Positions 18,976 to 27,855 of a stretch of 40,451 nt of DNA are shown here, one piece after another. The notes under the pieces were generated by a model. The model did no database searches and was not told the DNA's origin. It worked only from the letters and a program-made list of their open reading frames with translations. Numbering within the stretch: position 1 is the first letter of the stretch; each line of letters starts with the position of its first letter. The translations under genes were made by a program, and so were the position numbers. The DNA comes from Candidatus Dojkabacteria bacterium (lineage in GTDB: Archaea > Nanobdellota > Nanobdellia > Pacearchaeales > GW2011-AR1). The DNA lies in contig JAFCCB010000003.1 of assembly GCA_017610445.1 (NCBI GenBank), forward strand, positions 1-40,451. The letters run 5' to 3'.

Positions 18976-19785
18976 TCATTTTTTCTTTTTAGATTTCTTG
19001 GATTTTTTCGCTTTCTTTTTCACAGCTTTCTTCTTAATTTTTTTCTTAATTTTCTTTTTAGCTTTTTTAGATTTCTTGGATTTTTTCGCTTTCTTTTTCA
19101 CAGCTTTCTTCTTAATTTTTTTCTTAATTTTCTCTTTAGCTTTTTTAATTTTATTAATTTTTCTCTTTGCTTTTCTTTTCATTTTCCTTTTTTTCTCGTC
19201 TCTTTTAATCTTGCTAATTTTCTTTTTCTCTATTTTTATTTCTTCTATTCTTTTTTCTTTAGAAATAATTACAATCTCTTTTTTTAATTTGGAAATTTCT
19301 CTTTCAAGTTTTTTAATAACCCCTTCATTATTTTGCAGTTCATAAACCTCTTCACATTCTGGACAAATAAAATTATTCAAAAGCGCAACCTCTTCTATCA
19401 CTTCTATATTACAAACCTTGCAAAAATAATACCTTTCATTTTTCCTGCTTTTTAACTGGGATTTTAACTGAAACAATGCTTGTTTTAATTTTTGCTCAAG
19501 CAAACCAAGAGATTTTGCAATATTCAAAGTCCAGAAATAAATATACCATCCTTTTCTCTTGTCTTTTTTCCTGATAAAAGAAACCAGCCCAAAATCAGAA
19601 AGTTTGTATAAAATATTCCTTGTCTGATTTATAGTCAGCTCAAGTTTCTTTGCAATCAAAAATTCATTTACATCTTTTTTCCCAACCAGCAAATCAACAA
19701 TATCAACAGACTGCTTATTAATCAAATCCTCAACTATAGATTTAAGAAATTTAATTTGCATTTTAAAAGTTAAATTTAATAACAA
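18976..19785 (-). CDS. TFE-alpha-like transcription factor (winged helix plus zinc ribbon) with long Lys-rich C-terminal tail
   Basis: N-terminal HTH, CKVC...CPEC zinc ribbon, coiled coil, then about 80 residues of K/A/S/I repeats. Confidence 0.75.
   Translation of the reverse strand: MLLNLTFKMQIKFLKSIVEDLINKQSVDIVDLLVGKKDVNEFLIAKKLELTINQTRNILYKLSDFGLVSFIRKKDKRKGWYIYFWTLNIAKSLGLLEQKLKQALFQLKSQLKSRKNERYYFCKVCNIEVIEEVALLNNFICPECEEVYELQNNEGVIKKLEREISKLKKEIVIISKEKRIEEIKIEKKKISKIKRDEKKRKMKRKAKRKINKIKKAKEKIKKKIKKKAVKKKAKKSKKSKKAKKKIKKKIKKKAVKKKAKKSKKSKKKK
18991..19146 (-). repeat. 78-bp in-frame tandem duplication in the Lys-rich tail
   Basis: 18991-19068 vs 19069-19146 differ at one base by eye; protein repeat KAKKKIKKKIKKKAVKKKAKKSKKSK (26 aa). 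Confidence 0.95.
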
Positions 19786-19910
19786 CCCTCATTTTAATAC
19801 TTTTCTATACTTCATGCAATTTATAAATCTTACTAAATAAATTATATTTAAACAATACTTTTATAAATAACAGTAATCTAAAGGATATAATAAAGAGGAT
19901 AAATAAAATA

Positions 19911-20504
19911 ATGGGTTTATTTAAAAAGAAAAAAGAGGAGACAGAAGAAGCTATCCCAAAACTTCCAGAATTGCCAAAGCTGCCTAAATCTGAACTTCCT
20001 GTTTTGCCTTCTGAATATCTACCAGATGTCCCTGCAGGACTCCCTCAAATAGAAACACAGCCAGTTCCAAAAGAAATTCAAACTCTTCCAACCTTGCCTG
20101 ATTTGCCTGATTCTAAAAATGAAAAAAATTTCAATCAAAATATGATAAAAAATGAAATTGAAAAACCAGAAAGGCTTCCAGGATTTCAAAAATCAAATTT
20201 TCCTAATCCAAAAATAAATTTTAAACCAAAAAGAACTTTAGAACTATCCCCGCCTATCATAAGAACCCCAAAACTAACAAAAAAAGCAGAGCCAATTTTT
20301 GTAAGATTAGATAAATTCCAGACTACTATTGAAATTTTTGAAGAAATCAAAACTAAAATACAGGAAATAGACAACTTCCTTAAAAAAACAAAAGAAATCA
20401 AAACAAAAGAAGAACAGGAGTTATCAGAATGGGAAAGAGAAATACAAATAATAAAATCAAGAATAGATTTAATTGACAAAAACATTTTTAATAAGTTGGA
20501 TTAA
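19911..20504 (+). CDS. Hypothetical protein, Pro-rich N-terminus plus C-terminal coiled coil
   Basis: MGLFKKKKEETEEAIPKLPELPKLPKSELPVLP... with helical C-terminus. Confidence 0.7.
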   Translation: MGLFKKKKEETEEAIPKLPELPKLPKSELPVLPSEYLPDVPAGLPQIETQPVPKEIQTLPTLPDLPDSKNEKNFNQNMIKNEIEKPERLPGFQKSNFPNPKINFKPKRTLELSPPIIRTPKLTKKAEPIFVRLDKFQTTIEIFEEIKTKIQEIDNFLKKTKEIKTKEEQELSEWEREIQIIKSRIDLIDKNIFNKLD

Positions 20505-20701
20505 AGAATTGAAAAGACTTTTAGTTAAATGCATACTCTCATAGGCACATATTCTGCTATTTTTGCACATAAATTTAGGAAGTCCTTCTAACTCAACTTA
20601 TTTTATTAATTATTATCTAATAAATATTTCTTGCTATAGATAAGTAGCTTAAAGATAATTTAAATAGTTAATTCTAAAAACCTCTAATCTCTAATAATTT
20701 T

Positions 20702-20776
20702 ATGACATACAAACTCTCACCATCAGCACTAAACTTAATGCAAGAATGCCATCGTTGCTTCTTGCTCAATCGATAA
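20702..20776 (+). pseudogene. N-terminal remnant resembling PD-(D/E)XK (Cas4/RecB-like) nuclease family protein
   Basis: MTYKLSPSALNLMQECHRCFLLNR* (24 aa then stop). Confidence 0.45.
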
Positions 20777-20975
20777 ACTTAAAAAGTAGATATTTCTATA
20801 ATATCTATCTAAGTGGAAAAGAGAGTTCTAAGTGAAGATGGGAAAAGAAAAACCTTTAAATAATTATTTTATTTTTCATAACCACAAAAAAGAAATCAGA
20901 ATAAATTACAAACCAGCCACCCGCAAAACTTTCAATTAACCCAAGTTTTTTAAAGATGAATTTATTGGAATAAAC

Positions 20976-21308
20976 ATGGAAACAAAACATATTAAACTTA
21001 ATTATGAGGAAACCTTAAACGCAAAAAAACAAATTCTATCAACTGAATTAAATTTACTGCGAACTGAAAAAAAAGTTAAAACATATAAATCACTGAGAAA
21101 AAAAGAACTTGCAATAAAAAACAAATTTAAAACTGCATTAAAAAATTTAAAAACAAAAATAAATCAGATAGAAACTACTTTTCCAGAAGACCAGAAAAAA
21201 CCAATAAAATTCAAAAAAAGAGAGCAGAGCATTAATAAAAAGAAAAAACAAGACATTACAGAGCAGTTAAAAGACATAAAGAAAAAACTTGCAGAACTAA
21301 ACCAATAA
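20976..21308 (+). CDS. Hypothetical Lys-rich coiled-coil protein
   Basis: 110-aa ORF, high helix/charge content. Confidence 0.5.
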   Translation: METKHIKLNYEETLNAKKQILSTELNLLRTEKKVKTYKSLRKKELAIKNKFKTALKNLKTKINQIETTFPEDQKKPIKFKKREQSINKKKKQDITEQLKDIKKKLAELNQ

Positions 21309-21342
21309 AAGATTTTTTAAATCCTTTCTCCTTACTCTTTTT

Positions 21343-21420
21343 ATGAAAATTACAGAAATACTCTTTTGGATATTAATTGCAGTTTTAATACTCTTAGCTA
21401 TCTATGCTTTATTTAGATAA
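21343..21420 (+). CDS. Single-TM micropeptide
   Basis: MKITEILFWILIAVLILLAIYALFR*; resembles N-terminus of the next ORF; absent from the ORF track because of length. Confidence 0.4.
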   Translation: MKITEILFWILIAVLILLAIYALFR

Positions 21421-21421
21421 A

Positions 21422-21682
21422 ATGGTAAAAATAGAAGATATTATATTTTGGATGATAATCATAGCAATAATAGCCATAGCCTTAGGATTATTAAAGGGCT
21501 CTCCTCCAGAAACAAATGCATTAATATCTTTAGCATTATTTATAACAGCATCTGAATTAATGCTATGGAAAACCCTGTTTAAAATAAATAAAAATACTCC
21601 TATTGAGTTTATAAAAGTAAAAAATGATATAAATAATAGATTTGATAAAATTGAAAATAAATTAGATAAATTAAAAAAATGA
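21422..21682 (+). CDS. Small membrane protein with C-terminal coiled coil
   Basis: MVKIEDIIFWMIIIAIIAIALGLLKG...; the track ORF starts at 21404, but the internal ATG matches the upstream paralog better. Confidence 0.55.
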   Translation: MVKIEDIIFWMIIIAIIAIALGLLKGSPPETNALISLALFITASELMLWKTLFKINKNTPIEFIKVKNDINNRFDKIENKLDKLKK

Positions 21683-23382
21683 AAAACAGACAACAACTAA
21701 TAAAAAAATATATTGATTTTTTCAAAACAAAAGCCCATAAACAAATTCCAAATGCAAGTCTGATTCCTGAAAATGACCCGACAGTTCTTTTTACAACAGC
21801 AGGAATGCATCCATTAGTTCCTTATTTGCTCGGACAAAAACATCCTCAGGGAAAAAGATTAGTAAATGTTCAAAAATGCATAAGAACACAAGACATAAAT
21901 CAAGTAGGCGACGACTTTCATTTAACTTTCTTTGAAATGTTGGGAAACTGGAGTTTAGGAGACTACTTCAAAAAACAGGCAATTAAATACTCTTTTGAAT
22001 TCCTGACTAAAATCCTCAAAATCCCAAAATCAAAATTAACAATTACCTGTTTTAAAGGTGACAAAGATTCCCCCAAAGATAGTGAATCAGCAAAAATCTG
22101 GGAATCCATAGGAATTTCAAAATCAAAAATAAAATTTCTTTCAAAACAAAACAACTGGTGGGGCCCTGCAGGAAAAACCGGCCCCTGCGGTCCTGACACA
22201 GAAATGTTTGTAAACAATTGCGAAATCTGGAATGATGTTTTTATGCAGTATAATAAAAATAAAAAAGGAAATTACATTCCATCAAAACAAAAAAATGTCG
22301 ACACTGGAATGGGTGTAGAAAGAACTTTAGCAATACTCAACAACAAAAATTCTGTTTACGAAACAGAAACTTTCTTGCCAATAATACAAAAAATTGAACA
22401 TCTTTCTGAAAAAAAATATAAAGAAAATGAAAGAACAATGAGAATAATTGCAGACCATATCAAAGCAGGGGTTATGATTTTAAATGAAGGAATTTTGCCT
22501 TCAAACACAGAACAAGGCTATGTTTTAAGAAGATTAATCAGAAAAGCAATTATGAATTTAAGAAAATTAGGATTTGTTGGAACAGACTTAACAAAACCTA
22601 TTGCAGAAGAGGTATTTAAAATTTATAATGATTATAAAAATTTACAAAAAAATAAAAAACAAATTCTGAAAGAATTAGATGGTGAAGAAGAAAGATTTGG
22701 CATAACATTAGATAAAGGATTAAATATATTTAATAAATTAACAAAAAATAAAAAACAACTTTCAGGAAAATCTGCCTTTTTGCTTTACCAATCATATGGC
22801 TTCCCATTAGAAATGACTCAGGAATTAGCAAAAGAAAAAAACATTAAAGTTGATAGAAAAGAATTTGAAAAAGAATTTAATAAACATCAAAAATTGAGCA
22901 GAACAGCAACTGCTGGAAGATTTAAATCAGGACTTGCAGATAATTCAGAACAAGTTACAAAACTCCACACAGCAACTCATCTCCTTAATCAAGCTCTGCG
23001 TGAAGTTTTAAAAAAACCAGACATAACCCAAAAAGGTTCTAACATCACCTCAGAAAGATTAAGATTTGATTTCAATTTTGACAGAAAATTAACACCCAAA
23101 GAAATAAAAGATGTAGAACAGCTCATAAACCAAAAAATCAAACAATCCATTCCAGTAATAAAACAGGAAATGAATTTAGAACAGGCAAAAAAACAAGAAG
23201 CACAGGGAGTTTTCGAAAATAAATACGGAAATAAAGTTTCTGTCTACAGCATAGGAAACTTCAGCAAAGAAATTTGTGCAGGCCCCCATGTAAAAAATAC
23301 AAAAGAACTTGGACATTTTAGAATTATCAAAGAAGAATCAAGTTCCGCAGGCGTCAGAAGAATTAAAGCTATACTTAAATAG
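21679..23382 (+). CDS. alaS: Alanyl-tRNA synthetase, short (no C-Ala domain), bacterial/Patescibacteria-like
   Basis: FTTAGMHPLVPYLLG, VQKCIRTQDINQVGDDFHLTFFEMLGNWSLGDYF, HTATH, CAGPHV; ends soon after the editing domain at 567 aa. Confidence 0.93.
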   Translation: MKNRQQLIKKYIDFFKTKAHKQIPNASLIPENDPTVLFTTAGMHPLVPYLLGQKHPQGKRLVNVQKCIRTQDINQVGDDFHLTFFEMLGNWSLGDYFKKQAIKYSFEFLTKILKIPKSKLTITCFKGDKDSPKDSESAKIWESIGISKSKIKFLSKQNNWWGPAGKTGPCGPDTEMFVNNCEIWNDVFMQYNKNKKGNYIPSKQKNVDTGMGVERTLAILNNKNSVYETETFLPIIQKIEHLSEKKYKENERTMRIIADHIKAGVMILNEGILPSNTEQGYVLRRLIRKAIMNLRKLGFVGTDLTKPIAEEVFKIYNDYKNLQKNKKQILKELDGEEERFGITLDKGLNIFNKLTKNKKQLSGKSAFLLYQSYGFPLEMTQELAKEKNIKVDRKEFEKEFNKHQKLSRTATAGRFKSGLADNSEQVTKLHTATHLLNQALREVLKKPDITQKGSNITSERLRFDFNFDRKLTPKEIKDVEQLINQKIKQSIPVIKQEMNLEQAKKQEAQGVFENKYGNKVSVYSIGNFSKEICAGPHVKNTKELGHFRIIKEESSSAGVRRIKAILK

Positions 23383-23406
23383 AACTATCCTTAAAATAAA
23401 TTAATA

Positions 23407-23569
23407 TATGACATCCTCTCCACATTAAAGTGTGAAGTTTTCTTTTTAATATCTGTTTACAATTTTTAGCTAACAAAACAGAGCTTAAGCTTCTCATCTA
23501 CTCATCTCAAAGTTTTGCACATTATTGATACCCTATCATAAATGATATGGATTTCTTCTGCATTTAATA
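23407..23569 (-). mobile_element. Dispersed repeat copy 1, candidate IS200/IS605-derived non-autonomous element
   Basis: 163 bp; + strand tatgacatcctctccacattaaagtgtgaag ... ccctatcataaatgatatggatttcttctgcatttaata; near-identical to 33271-33430. Confidence 0.7.
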
Positions 23570-23675
23570 AAAAATAAAATCTAAAAAAGATATAATCAAA
23601 CAACTTCTCAGTAAGATTTATATTTTATATATCCCCAAGTATAAAAATCAATTAAAAAATTCAAAAAATTAAAAC

Positions 23676-24074
23676 TTACCAAAAAAGTTCTTTCAATCCC
23701 CAAATTAACAATATCATCCAAATTAAAGTGTACAGCCACGCTTTTTTCATAATCCCTTTTTTCATTAATTTTACAGCAACTCCAATTACTTCTTTAGCAT
23801 AAATTCCAATTCCTGCTCCCATCAACAAACTTATAAAACCTGTAACAGCAAAAATCTGCACAATTGTCATTCCTGATTGAATTAAATAATATAATACAAC
23901 CCCTGCTAAAACCAAACAAATTCCAGAAGTCAAAATTGGAACATTCCAAAATTTCTTCACAAAATTCACCCATGCTTCTGGCTTGCTTAAAATAACTAAA
24001 ATCTTAATAACCGCAACAATAATAAAAATTAAAGCTATAATTTCTATTGGTATCATTCTCTCACCCCCTTTCAA
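23676..24074 (-). CDS. Hypothetical membrane protein
   Basis: Hydrophobic 132-aa ORF; likely start MIPIEIIALIF. Confidence 0.6.
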   Translation of the reverse strand: MKGGERMIPIEIIALIFIIVAVIKILVILSKPEAWVNFVKKFWNVPILTSGICLVLAGVVLYYLIQSGMTIVQIFAVTGFISLLMGAGIGIYAKEVIGVAVKLMKKGIMKKAWLYTLIWMILLIWGLKELFW

Positions 24075-24119
24075 TCATTAATTAAAGGGTTTGTTGTTTT
24101 TAAAAGTTTTCTTAAATCC

Positions 24120-24998
24120 TTAATACCTCTTTCTCCCTAAAGCAACCCCAATACTTTTATCAGCCCCGCCATAATATTCCAAATATTCTCTGTTTTTTTC
24201 AACCAATCCCTCTGCAAAAACAACATAATTTACTTTGCCATAATTTTCCCAGGGCTGGCTTGCGGATAATCTCGGGCTGTTTGTTCTTGCAATCAATTTT
24301 TCAGGATGTTTCTTGCTGAACATTGCATAACCAACATTATACACCTCTCCATCTGAACTATTATAAATCATAAATATTCCTTTTTTAGTTACAATAGGGC
24401 AGGGCCCAATTTCCACTAATCTTGAATCAAATTTATCTGCTCTTGGGGTAAGAACCGGCTCTTCATAAACTTTCCATTTTTTTAAATCCTTTGAACTAGC
24501 CATATAAATATTAACATCCCCAAAATATAAAACATATTTCCCATCAATTTTTTCAGAAACCAATGCTCCTGACTTGACATATTTCATGATAACTCCTCTT
24601 TTTTTCCAGCTCAATAAATCATTAGATTCTGCCAATGCAATATAAGTTCTTCGTCCAGAATATGCAACATAAGTCATATAATATTTTCCGTCAATTTCAC
24701 AAACCCGCGGGTCCTCGCATCCTCGTTTTTCATATCTTCTTTCAGGAACAATCACCGGCTCTCCTTGCCTTTTAAACTTCAAACCATCCTCGCTGATTGC
24801 CAAACCAATTTTTGAAATATAATCATTATAATAATGCTGTTCAGCCCTGTAAAAAAGATAAATCTTTCCATTTTTTCTAACTGCAGTCCCGTTATAAACT
24901 GCAGCACTCTCAAATTTACTTTTTCTAGAAGGATTTAAAACAGGATTCCCCCTGAATTTTTTTAATTTTCCAATTGGCCACCTCATTTTTTCAAACAC
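24120..24998 (-). CDS. Glycoside hydrolase family 130 protein (beta-mannoside phosphorylase/hydrolase-like)
   Basis: GNPVLNPSRKSKFESAAVYNGTAVRKNGKIYLFYRAE, GCEDPRVCEIDGKYYMTYVAY, NSPRLSASQPWENYGKVNYVVFAEGLV. Confidence 0.85.
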   Translation of the reverse strand: MFEKMRWPIGKLKKFRGNPVLNPSRKSKFESAAVYNGTAVRKNGKIYLFYRAEQHYYNDYISKIGLAISEDGLKFKRQGEPVIVPERRYEKRGCEDPRVCEIDGKYYMTYVAYSGRRTYIALAESNDLLSWKKRGVIMKYVKSGALVSEKIDGKYVLYFGDVNIYMASSKDLKKWKVYEEPVLTPRADKFDSRLVEIGPCPIVTKKGIFMIYNSSDGEVYNVGYAMFSKKHPEKLIARTNSPRLSASQPWENYGKVNYVVFAEGLVEKNREYLEYYGGADKSIGVALGRKRY

Positions 24999-25126
24999 CT
25001 TATAAAATCAAAAGATTTATTATCTTTAAATAATTTTCTTATTTAATCTCTTTGTTTTTATCACTGCCTAAGAACATCAAAAAAAAGTTGGCTTTATAAA
25101 CCCTTAAAATTTTGTGAGTTAATAAC

Positions 25127-27349
25127 ATGAAAGATAAAGGCAAAGAACCTAATCTGGAACACTCAAAAATCTGTTTTCTTAGTAACTTCCCTCCAAAAGA
25201 ATGCGGCATAGCAACTTTCACAAAAGACCTTGTTTCTTCTATGAATAAAAGATTTAATCCAAAATTAAAATCTAAAGTTATAGCTTTAAATGAAAACGAA
25301 AGTTTTTATAATTATGATAATAAAGTAATTATGCAGCTTAATAAAGATGATATTGAAGATTATATAAATGTTGCAAGAAAGATAAATGACTCAAACATTA
25401 AATTAGTATGCATACAGCATGAATTTGGTCTTTTTGGAGGTGAACTTGGAAGTCATTTAATACATTTTTTAGAAAGGGTTGAAAAACCAGTTGTGGTAAC
25501 CTTTCATAGTATTCTCCCCTCTCCTGATGAAGCAAGAAAAAAAATAGTTAAATCAATTGTCTCTCGCTCTGCAGCAATAATAGTCATGGCTAATACTGCA
25601 GTGGATATTTTAAATAAAGATTATGATATTGAAAAAAGCAAAATACATGTTGTCTATCATGGAATTCCTAATGTTCCTTTTTATCCTAATAGTTATTTTA
25701 AAAAGAAATTAAAATTAAACAATAAAATAACATTATCAACATTTGGTTTATTAAACAGAGGAAAAGGAATAGAATATATGATTAAAGCTCTTCCTGATTT
25801 AGTTAAAAAATATCCCAATCTTCTATATTTGATTATAGGAGAAACCCATCCTGTAATAAGAAAAAAAGAAGGAGAAAAATATAGAAATGAACTTATTAAA
25901 CTTGTCAATAAACTTGGATTAAAAAATAATGTTAAATTTTATAATAAATATTTAACACAGGAAGAAATAATATATCATCTTCTTGCAACTGATATTTATA
26001 TATGCACAAATCTCGACAAAAATCAAATAGTTTCCGGCACACTTTCATATGCTTTGGGCTGTGGAAAAGCAATAGTTTCAACACCAAGCATTTATGCAAA
26101 AGAAATTCTGGCAGATGAAAAAGGGCTTTTAACAGAATTCAAAAATCCAGAATCTTACACAAAAGCAATAGATATAATATTATCAGACAAAGAATTAAAA
26201 AGCAGATTTGAAAAAAAAGCCTATTCATTCAGCAGGAGAATGACCTGGCAGAATATTGCCGGCCGTTATTTAAATGTTTTTAACAAAGTAGTTAGAATAA
26301 GAGAAGAAACTACTAAAAAATATCCAATTATAAAATTAAATCATTTGAAAAATTTAACAAATAATTTAGGATGCATACAGTTTGCAGTAGACTCTAGGCC
26401 AGACAAATCATCTGGATACACTATTGATGACAACTCAAGAGCATTAATTGCAGTAACTCTCCACAACTCCTTATTTAACTCACAGCAGTCATTAAATTTA
26501 GCTAAAATCTATCTGAATTTTTTACAGCATGCACAGGGAAAAGACGGAAATTTTAAAAATAATTTTAATAATGAAAATGAAATTTTAGACTCTCATAGCG
26601 AAGATTCTTTTGGAAGAACAATCTGGGCTTTAGGATACACTGTCAAAAAAAACAATAATAAAGAAATTATAAAAAAAGCAAAAAAATTATTTGAAAAATC
26701 TTATGAAAAAATTGATGATTTAATCAGCCCAAGAGCAAAAGCATTTTCTCTGATTGGTCTTTGTTATTATCATAAAAAATATGAAAAAGAAGAAAACATA
26801 GTTAAAATTAAAAAATTAGCAGATTCTCTAATAGAATTTTATGAAAAAGAATCTTCAGATGGCTGGCAGTGGTTTGAAGGAAACCTGACATATTCAAACT
26901 CAAAATTGCCAGAAGCATTATTTTTAGCATATGATATAACAAACAATAAAAAATATTTGAAAATAGCTGAAAAAACTCTCCACTTTCTCTCAGATATTGT
27001 TTTTATCGACGATGAACTGCTTCCTATCGGGCAAAATGGCTGGTTTAATAAAAACGGCAAACGGGCTTTATTTGATCAACAGCCAATAAATGTCTCTTCA
27101 ATGGTGCAGACATTTCTTATTGCTTATTCTATAACAGAAGACAAGCATTATCACGAAAAAGCAGTTCTTGCTTTCAACTGGTTCTTAGGAAAAAACTATC
27201 TAAAACAAATGGTATATAATGAAACAACAGGCGGTTGTTATGATGGATTATCAAAAGAAAATTTAAATCTAAATCAGGGCGCAGAATCAACAATTTCATA
27301 TTTAATTGCAAGATTAATATTAGAAGAAATTAAGAGAAAAAGCAATTAA
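25127..27349 (+). CDS. Bifunctional protein: GT4 glycosyltransferase plus C-terminal alpha/alpha-barrel (glycosidase/epimerase-like) domain
   Basis: N-terminal CFLSNFPPKECGIATFTKDL, IQHEFGLFGGELG, STFGLLNRGKGIEYMIKALPDL; C-terminal DSRPDKSSGYTIDDNSRALIAV and YDGL...NQGAESTISYLIARL. Confidence 0.85.
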   Translation: MKDKGKEPNLEHSKICFLSNFPPKECGIATFTKDLVSSMNKRFNPKLKSKVIALNENESFYNYDNKVIMQLNKDDIEDYINVARKINDSNIKLVCIQHEFGLFGGELGSHLIHFLERVEKPVVVTFHSILPSPDEARKKIVKSIVSRSAAIIVMANTAVDILNKDYDIEKSKIHVVYHGIPNVPFYPNSYFKKKLKLNNKITLSTFGLLNRGKGIEYMIKALPDLVKKYPNLLYLIIGETHPVIRKKEGEKYRNELIKLVNKLGLKNNVKFYNKYLTQEEIIYHLLATDIYICTNLDKNQIVSGTLSYALGCGKAIVSTPSIYAKEILADEKGLLTEFKNPESYTKAIDIILSDKELKSRFEKKAYSFSRRMTWQNIAGRYLNVFNKVVRIREETTKKYPIIKLNHLKNLTNNLGCIQFAVDSRPDKSSGYTIDDNSRALIAVTLHNSLFNSQQSLNLAKIYLNFLQHAQGKDGNFKNNFNNENEILDSHSEDSFGRTIWALGYTVKKNNNKEIIKKAKKLFEKSYEKIDDLISPRAKAFSLIGLCYYHKKYEKEENIVKIKKLADSLIEFYEKESSDGWQWFEGNLTYSNSKLPEALFLAYDITNNKKYLKIAEKTLHFLSDIVFIDDELLPIGQNGWFNKNGKRALFDQQPINVSSMVQTFLIAYSITEDKHYHEKAVLAFNWFLGKNYLKQMVYNETTGGCYDGLSKENLNLNQGAESTISYLIARLILEEIKRKSN

Positions 27350-27480
27350 ATAAATGTAGGGCATTCAGAAAATTTAAATATCTCACGCTTGATATACAGA
27401 AATCATAGTTAGGTAAAATTTCTTCGCGCATGCTCCAAAAAATGTTTAAATAGTAAAAAAATATTATTATTTTTATAATA

Positions 27481-27837
27481 GGAAGAGAGGGGATTAGAAA
27501 AGGAACTTGGATTATATTAATCTTTTTTGTATTAGGATTTTTAATCCTAATGGGAAGCGCATCGTTTTTAGACACTCTTCAAAATCTAATAACCTCCTGG
27601 CAATTTTATATTAACAACATCTTAATTATTTTATCTTTAATAGGACTTTTTACATATAAAAAATGGGGCTTTTATTTATTCACTATTTATCTAATTTACA
27701 TATTAATTGAAAATATCATTAATATAATATTTAATTTTGCAATTTTTTGGATTACTTGGTTTGTAATTTATATTGTGATATATGGATATTTTATTTGGTA
27801 CAAACTTTTCTACAAAAATAAAACAGATTTTAGTTAA
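27481..27837 (+). CDS. Small multi-TM protein; frame stays open upstream of the ATG at 27550
   Basis: GREGIRKGTWIILIFFVLGFLIL-MGSASFLDTLQNLITSWQFYINN...; first ATG at 27550 lies inside the first TM region. Confidence 0.5.
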   Translation, partial: GREGIRKGTWIILIFFVLGFLILMGSASFLDTLQNLITSWQFYINNILIILSLIGLFTYKKWGFYLFTIYLIYILIENIINIIFNFAIFWITWFVIYIVIYGYFIWYKLFYKNKTDFS

Positions 27838-27855
27838 TTTCTCCTGTCAGTGCAC

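Noticed and set aside
18998-19345. Plus-strand Phe/Leu-rich ORF (MDFFAFFFTAFFLIFF...)
   Set aside because: Antisense shadow of the Lys-rich tail of the TFE-like gene, not a credible membrane protein.
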